Origin: Cellulomonadaceae bacterium | GTDB taxonomy: Bacteria > Actinomycetota > Actinomycetes > Actinomycetales > Cellulomonadaceae | Reading direction: 5' to 3' | Assembly: GCA_031283115.1 (NCBI GenBank) | Contig: JAITCK010000076.1 | Coordinates: 1 to 5,537, forward strand | Length of the DNA stretch: 5,537 nt | In this document: positions 1-2,692 of the stretch, in pieces | How positions within the stretch are numbered: the first letter of the stretch is position 1 | Layout: every line of letters starts with the position of its first letter | The notes under the pieces: model-generated | Database searches by the model: none | Seen by the model: the letters and a program-made list of their open reading frames with translations, nothing else | Told to the model about the DNA's origin: nothing | Position numbers and translations under genes: made by a program

Positions 1-29
1 AGGAGTTACGGGTGGGTGCGGGAAAGATC

Positions 30-566
30 TCAGCGCCGGTAGGTGACAAAGCGGTAGCGGGTGCCGTTGACGGCGGTTTGCCAGTCGGCGTTGTCTGCCG
101 TCCAGCCGTCGCCGATGGTGGGGGCATAGGTGTCGCCGTCTACCTCCAGGTCAATCTCGGTAACTTCGAGGCGGTCGGCCAGGCCAGCCGCCAGGATTTG
201 CCGGTAGACGCTCCCCCCGCCCATCACCCAAATCTGGTCGCCGCCCGGTGCTGCGACGGCAGCCTCGAAGGCTTCGACCAGCGACGCGGCCGGGGTGGCG
301 CCGTCGTCTGGTAAGGCATCGGGCGTCAACACGATGTTGGTGCGGCCGGGCAGGGGCTTGGTGGGTAGGGATTCCCAGGTGGCCCGGCCCATGATGACGG
401 GGTGGCCTGCCGTCAATGTTTTGAAGTGGGCGAAGTCTTCGGGCACATGCCAGGGGATAGCGTTGCCTGCCCCGATGACGGGCCGTCCGGCAGCATCGCG
501 GGCTTGGGCCCAAATGCAGGTGACGTCGTGGCTGGCGTGGGTCTCCGGTGCATGGGTGGCGGTCAT
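30..566 (-). CDS. folA: Dihydrofolate reductase
   Basis: Cytosolic enzyme that reduces dihydrofolate to tetrahydrofolate with NADPH; target of trimethoprim-type antifolates. The 178-residue product has the whole family signature: [19 protein letters not shown] (residues 31-49), with Trp39 and Asp44 aligning to E. coli Trp22 and catalytic Asp27; the cofactor-binding [12 protein letters not shown] (57-68) followed by [11 protein letters not shown] (71-81); the Gly-rich [14 protein letters not shown] (112-125); and a C-terminus YRFVTYRR like that of E. coli. It is somewhat longer than the usual 160 or so residues because about 14 polar residues precede the first beta strand. The ATG at 566 is chosen because it overlaps the thyA stop in an ATGA junction, which implies translational coupling; no strong Shine-Dalgarno is visible. 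It recycles the dihydrofolate that ThyA makes. No residue loss or frameshift is seen. Confidence 0.97.
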   Translation of the reverse strand: MTATHAPETHASHDVTCIWAQARDAAGRPVIGAGNAIPWHVPEDFAHFKTLTAGHPVIMGRATWESLPTKPLPGRTNIVLTPDALPDDGATPAASLVEAFEAAVAAPGGDQIWVMGGGSVYRQILAAGLADRLEVTEIDLEVDGDTYAPTIGDGWTADNADWQTAVNGTRYRFVTYRR

Positions 567-1372
567 ACGGCCACCGGGGCCTTGATGGCAGGGTGGTGTT
601 GGTAGCCCACCACGGCCACGTCGTCGTAGGTGTAGTCGAAGAGGGAGTCGCGTGCCGCGAGTTCTAGGCGCGGGTAGGGGTAGGGCTTGCGGCTCAACTG
701 CTCGCGTACTTGGGTCAGGTGGTTGTCGTAGATGTGGCAGTCACCGCCGGTCCAAATGAACTCGCCCACGTCGAGGCCTACTTGGGCGGCGATCATGTGG
801 GTGAGTAGTGAGTATGAGGCGATGTTGAAGGGGACGCCCAGGAAGAGGTCGGCTGACCGTTGGTAGAGCTGGCAACTCAACTTGCCGTCGGCCACGTAGA
901 ACTGGAAGAGCAGGTGGCAGGGGGGTAAGGCCATGTTGCTGATTTCGGCGACATTCCAGGCGCTGACAATGTGGCGGCGGGAGTCGGGGTTGGCCCGCAG
1001 GGCTTCCAGCAGTTGGGAGATTTGGTCGATGTGGCCGCCGTCGGGGGTGGGCCAGCTGCGCCATTGGACGCCGTAGACGGGGCCTAGGTCGCCGGTGGCT
1101 GGGTTGGCCCATTCGTCCCAGATGGTCACGCCTTGGTCTTGCAGCCAGCGGGCGTTGCCGTCGCCGCGCAGGAACCACAGCAACTCGTAGACGATGGATT
1201 TGAGGTGGACTCGTTTGGTGGTGATGAGGGGGAAGCCGTCGGCCAGGTTGTAACGGATTTGCCGCCCGAACACGCTGGTGGTGCCGGTACCGGTTCGGTC
1301 AGACTTGTGGGTTCCGGTGGCCAGTACGTCGCGCAGGAGGTTCTCGTAGGGCGTGGGGGTTACGGCTTCCAT
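563..1372 (-). CDS. thyA: Thymidylate synthase (folate-dependent, ThyA type)
   Basis: Makes dTMP from dUMP using 5,10-methylenetetrahydrofolate as carbon and hydride donor, releasing dihydrofolate; cytosolic homodimer. The 269-residue product matches the short, E. coli-like form (264 residues) and lacks the roughly 50-residue insert of the Lactobacillus type. Visible key residues: Arg26 in SDRTGTGT; Glu63 and Trp85 of the active site; Arg132-Arg133 in [11 protein letters not shown], which contact dUMP phosphate from the partner subunit; nucleophile Cys152 in [12 protein letters not shown]; Arg172, Ser173, Asp175 and Asn183 in [13 protein letters not shown]; His213 and Tyr215 in DCHIYDNH; and the canonical C-terminal KAPVAV, which closes over the active site. 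The start ATG at 1372 sits 8 bases after a TAAACT -10-like hexamer on the same strand, so the message may be leaderless. First gene of a two-gene operon with folA. Confidence 0.98.
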   Translation of the reverse strand: MEAVTPTPYENLLRDVLATGTHKSDRTGTGTTSVFGRQIRYNLADGFPLITTKRVHLKSIVYELLWFLRGDGNARWLQDQGVTIWDEWANPATGDLGPVYGVQWRSWPTPDGGHIDQISQLLEALRANPDSRRHIVSAWNVAEISNMALPPCHLLFQFYVADGKLSCQLYQRSADLFLGVPFNIASYSLLTHMIAAQVGLDVGEFIWTGGDCHIYDNHLTQVREQLSRKPYPYPRLELAARDSLFDYTYDDVAVVGYQHHPAIKAPVAV

Positions 1373-1405
1373 GCCGACACAGTTTAGGGGTGAGACAATC
1401 CCCCT
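1373..1405. promoter_or_regulatory. Divergent promoter gap between thyA and the EcsC-like gene
   Basis: Only 33 bases separate the two outward start codons. Seen directly: an inverted repeat TAGGGG (1385-1390) / CCCCTA (1401-1406) with a 10-base spacer; on the minus strand TAAACT (1386-1381), which fits the actinobacterial TAnnnT -10 pattern and lies 8 bases before the thyA ATG; on the plus strand GACAAT (1394-1399), four of six matches to TATAAT, lying 6 bases before the ATG at 1406. Both distances place transcription starts at or beside the start codons, so both messages may be leaderless. The inverted repeat would overlap both promoters and could be an operator, or may be chance. Promoter calls are inference; no transcript data exist here. 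Confidence 0.45.
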
Positions 1406-2338
1406 ATGAGGCTGAAGTCGCGCAAGAAGTCGTTGTCACCGGTGGAAAAGGCGGTCGATGCTCAACAGCGGCAGCAGCAGCGGGGGCAACAACAGCGCGG
1501 GCAGGAGTCTCAGGGGGACCAGTGGCTGCCGCCGGGCCGGGGGCTGCCGGGGGTACCCAACACTTTGCTGGGTTCTTTGCTGGACAAGGCCATTGACGTG
1601 CCGTCGGCCACTATCCGTAAGCATGTGGAGTCTTTGCGGCGCAAGAACCCCATGTCTCCCCCTGCCCACCTGGTCTACCTGCTGGAAAAGGAGTATTTGC
1701 GGGCGGTGACGGCGGCTGGCGGTGCGGTGGGTACGGCGGCTGCTATTCCGGCGGTGGGGACGGGTACGGCGGCGGCGTTGACGGCCGTCGATTTTGGCGG
1801 GTTTTTTGCTGCCTCGGCGGCCTTTGCTCTGGCTGTGGCTGAGGTTCACGGGATTGAGTCGGATGACATTGAGCGACGGCGGGCCTTGTTGCTGGCCAGC
1901 CTGCTGGGGCCGGGCAGCGGTAAGGATGTGGAGGCGATGGTTTACGGTACGGGCGCGGTTCCGGCGTCGGCGGCTGCGCCGGGTATTGCTGGGACTATCG
2001 CCTGGGGCAAGGTGTTGATGACTACCTTGCCTAAGGGCACGGTCAAGCAGGTCAATAAGGCTTTGGCTTCGTCTTTTGTCAAAAAGCAGTTGGCTAAGCA
2101 GGGTGGTGTGGCGGTGGGCCGGGTGTTGCCTTTTGGGGTGGGGGCGGTGATCGGTTTTGCGGGGGCGCACGCCTTGGGGCGTGGTGTGGTGATTCAGTGC
2201 CGTCACGCTTTTGGCCCGGCTGCCCCACAGTGGGGGTCTCCTTATCCGGGCTTGCCTGCCGTTGCTGACCCAGATGAGGTTGTTGAGGCTGAGGTGGTCG
2301 CTCAGTTGCCTGCAAGCCGGGTTGGGCAGGCGGGCTGA
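1406..2338 (+). CDS. Conserved actinobacterial membrane-associated protein, EcsC-like
   Basis: Function unknown. The 310-residue product begins with a basic, Gln-rich disordered segment (residues 3-45, with Gln runs at 20-30), then a helical soluble part with [29 protein letters not shown] (73-101). Next come two Gly/Ala-rich hydrophobic stretches (about 102-128 and 129-148), followed by the motif [21 protein letters not shown] (148-168). A second hydrophobic Gly/Ala stretch lies at 233-260, beginning with [14 protein letters not shown], and a polar tail rich in Glu, Val and Pro closes the protein. The HG...D.ERR...LLG pattern and the late LPFGVGA segment are, from memory, typical of a widespread actinobacterial hypothetical family related to EcsC; that assignment is unverified. 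The ATG at 1406 follows a possible SD (AGGGGTGA) at unusual distance, or the message is leaderless. It is transcribed away from thyA and ends before a candidate terminator. No predicted signal peptide. Confidence 0.85.
   Translation: MRLKSRKKSLSPVEKAVDAQQRQQQRGQQQRGQESQGDQWLPPGRGLPGVPNTLLGSLLDKAIDVPSATIRKHVESLRRKNPMSPPAHLVYLLEKEYLRAVTAAGGAVGTAAAIPAVGTGTAAALTAVDFGGFFAASAAFALAVAEVHGIESDDIERRRALLLASLLGPGSGKDVEAMVYGTGAVPASAAAPGIAGTIAWGKVLMTTLPKGTVKQVNKALASSFVKKQLAKQGGVAVGRVLPFGVGAVIGFAGAHALGRGVVIQCRHAFGPAAPQWGSPYPGLPAVADPDEVVEAEVVAQLPASRVGQAG
1466..1511 (+). repeat. CAG/CAA-rich Gln-coding low-complexity tract
   Basis: A degenerate CAG/CAA/CGG triplet run encodes residues about 20-35 of the EcsC-like protein, mostly Gln, Arg and Gly (for example [14 protein letters not shown]). 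It is probably a flexible, basic N-terminal tail. Triplet runs like this vary in length between strains without shifting the frame. No function can be assigned. Confidence 0.6.
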
Positions 2339-2384
2339 GGCTGCACGGCTGGTTCACCGTCCGGTTGATGGGCCTGGTTTTGGG

Positions 2385-2412
2385 GTTGCACGATGCCGTG
2401 TGGCTCTTTTTT
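2385..2412 (+). terminator. Candidate Rho-independent terminator of the EcsC-like gene
   Basis: GTTGCACG (2385-2392) pairs with CGTGTGGC (2397-2404) as an 8-bp stem, including three G-U pairs, around the loop ATGC. It is followed after two bases by six T (2407-2412). It begins 47 bases after the stop codon at 2338. The stem is modest because of the G-U pairs, so efficiency is uncertain. Confidence 0.55.
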
Positions 2413-2426
2413 GCCCGACGACGCTA

Positions 2427-2442
2427 CGTGATGTCGGTCACA
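2427..2442. promoter_or_regulatory. CRP/GlxR-like operator
   Basis: CGTGA-TGTCGG-TCACA matches the established TGTGA-N6-TCACA pattern of CRP-family regulators (Crp, and actinobacterial GlxR/Cmr-type proteins) at nine of ten defined positions. It lies about 250 bases upstream of the surface-protein start codon, far for a simple activator site, and just after the terminator-like hairpin. A partial second site, TGTGA-CCCAGG-CAACA, starts at 2467, exactly 40 bases on, which is close to four helical turns. Binding is inferred only. Confidence 0.45.
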
Positions 2443-2473
2443 GAAAGAGCGACGTGCACCCATTTTTGTGACC
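2436..2473. repeat. 11-bp inverted repeat carrying TCACA/TGTGA half-sites
   Basis: GGTCACAGAAA (2436-2446) and TTTTTGTGACC (2463-2473) are complementary over 11 pairs, one of them G-U if read as RNA. The 16-base spacer (2447-2462) itself contains the palindrome GTGCAC. No T run follows on either strand, so it does not look like a terminator. It shares its left arm with the CRP-like site, and could be a paired operator or a cruciform or RNA hairpin. Confidence 0.5.
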
Positions 2474-2516
2474 CAGGCAACACCAAAACCCTCATTTATT
2501 GACCCAAAATCAGCAA

Positions 2517-2551
2517 GTTTCGATCAGATAGCGCCACATTCAGATCGAAAC
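2517..2551. repeat. 9-bp perfect inverted repeat GTTTCGATC / GATCGAAAC
   Basis: The arms are 2517-2525 and 2543-2551, with a 17-base spacer and no mismatch. Its outer word GTTTCGA recurs in the palindrome at 2565-2574, so it is probably one of a set of binding sites for a single dimeric regulator. I cannot name the regulator. The word resembles but does not match the actinobacterial LexA box (TCGAAC-N4-GTTCGA). Confidence 0.6.
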
Positions 2552-2564
2552 GCGCCCTTCTGTT

Positions 2565-2574
2565 GTTTCGAAAC
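2565..2574. promoter_or_regulatory. Perfect palindrome GTTTCGAAAC, possible operator
   Basis: A 10-bp perfect palindrome that repeats the arm word of the inverted repeat 14 bases upstream. It lies where the -35 element would fall for a -10-like TGTTAT at 2588-2593 (17-base spacing), a classic place for repression. The operator role is inference from symmetry, repetition and position. Confidence 0.5.
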
Positions 2575-2587
2575 GGATTTCCAAAAG

Positions 2588-2621
2588 TGTTATTGACATC
2601 ACATCGGTAACTCGACCGATG
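2588..2621 (+). promoter_or_regulatory. Promoter-like segment of the surface-protein gene
   Basis: Two readings are possible. TGTTAT (2588-2593) could be a -10 (four of six matches), giving a transcript start near 2600 and a leader of about 93 bases. Alternatively TTGACA (2593-2598) is a perfect -35 consensus, but the region 17 bases on (2616-2621, CCGATG) is a poor -10. A further TTGACC lies at 2499-2504. The inverted repeat CATCGGT / ACCGATG (2602-2608, 2615-2621) follows immediately. The exact start site cannot be settled from sequence. Confidence 0.4.
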
Positions 2622-2644
2622 CACGGCGCTAACGCAGGCGCCGT
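2602..2644 (+). other. Two back-to-back leader hairpins
   Basis: CATCGGT (2602-2608) pairs with ACCGATG (2615-2621) around a 6-base loop. One base later ACGGCGC (2623-2629) pairs with GCGCCGT (2638-2644) around an 8-base loop. Both have seven perfect Watson-Crick pairs. If transcription begins near 2600 they form the 5' end of the message, where hairpins are known to protect mRNA from decay. The first could instead be a DNA operator. Confidence 0.5.
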
Positions 2645-2666
2645 CCAACGCGGCCCTTCTCCGATA

Positions 2667-2676
2667 GGGGGGGGGG
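2667..2676 (+). repeat. Homopolymeric G10 tract in the 5' leader
   Basis: Ten consecutive G lie 16 bases before the start codon of the surface-protein gene and two bases before its Shine-Dalgarno. Runs of this length are prone to slipped-strand change, and poly-G tracts near surface-protein genes are established phase-variation switches in several bacteria. Here the tract is outside the coding frame, so any effect would be on translation, or on promoter spacing if an unseen promoter spans it. Length calls in homopolymers are also error-prone. Confidence 0.7.
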
Positions 2677-2678
2677 CG

Positions 2679-2684
2679 AAGGGG
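2679..2684 (+). promoter_or_regulatory. Ribosome binding site of the surface-protein gene
   Basis: AAGGGG (2679-2684), 8 bases before the ATG at 2693, is a good actinobacterial Shine-Dalgarno. An in-frame TAG at 2690-2692 abuts the ATG, so the coding region cannot start further upstream. This fixes the start. Confidence 0.8.
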
Positions 2685-2692
2685 TGACATAG

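Larger units (their letters stand above)
2339..2692. promoter_or_regulatory. Long intergenic control region ahead of the giant surface-protein gene
   Basis: This 354-base stretch contains no convincing gene on either strand; the only minus-strand frame (2690-2496) looks like chance. It is locally richer in A and T than its neighbours, especially 2461-2600. In order it holds a terminator-like hairpin, a CRP/GlxR-like 16-mer, an 11-bp inverted repeat with TGTGA half-sites, a 9-bp inverted repeat plus a 10-bp perfect palindrome sharing the GTTTCGA word, promoter-like hexamers, two back-to-back hairpins, a G10 tract and an SD. These parts are listed separately. Such density suggests that expression of the downstream gene is tightly and multiply controlled, which is inference. 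Confidence 0.7.

Noticed and set aside
1436..2206. 256-codon minus-strand frame opposite the EcsC-like gene
   Set aside because: Its product is an Arg/His/Gln/Pro mixture without hydrophobic core or motif, whereas the plus-strand product has family-like motifs and membrane segments.
2517..2574. LexA/SOS box
   Set aside because: The actinobacterial box is TCGAAC-N4-GTTCGA; here the words are GTTTCGA and TCGAAAC with different spacing, so the match is only superficial.
2496..2690. 64-codon minus-strand frame in the intergenic region
   Set aside because: It covers the palindromes, leader hairpins and G tract, has low-complexity Arg/Pro composition at its start, and shows no recognisable domain.
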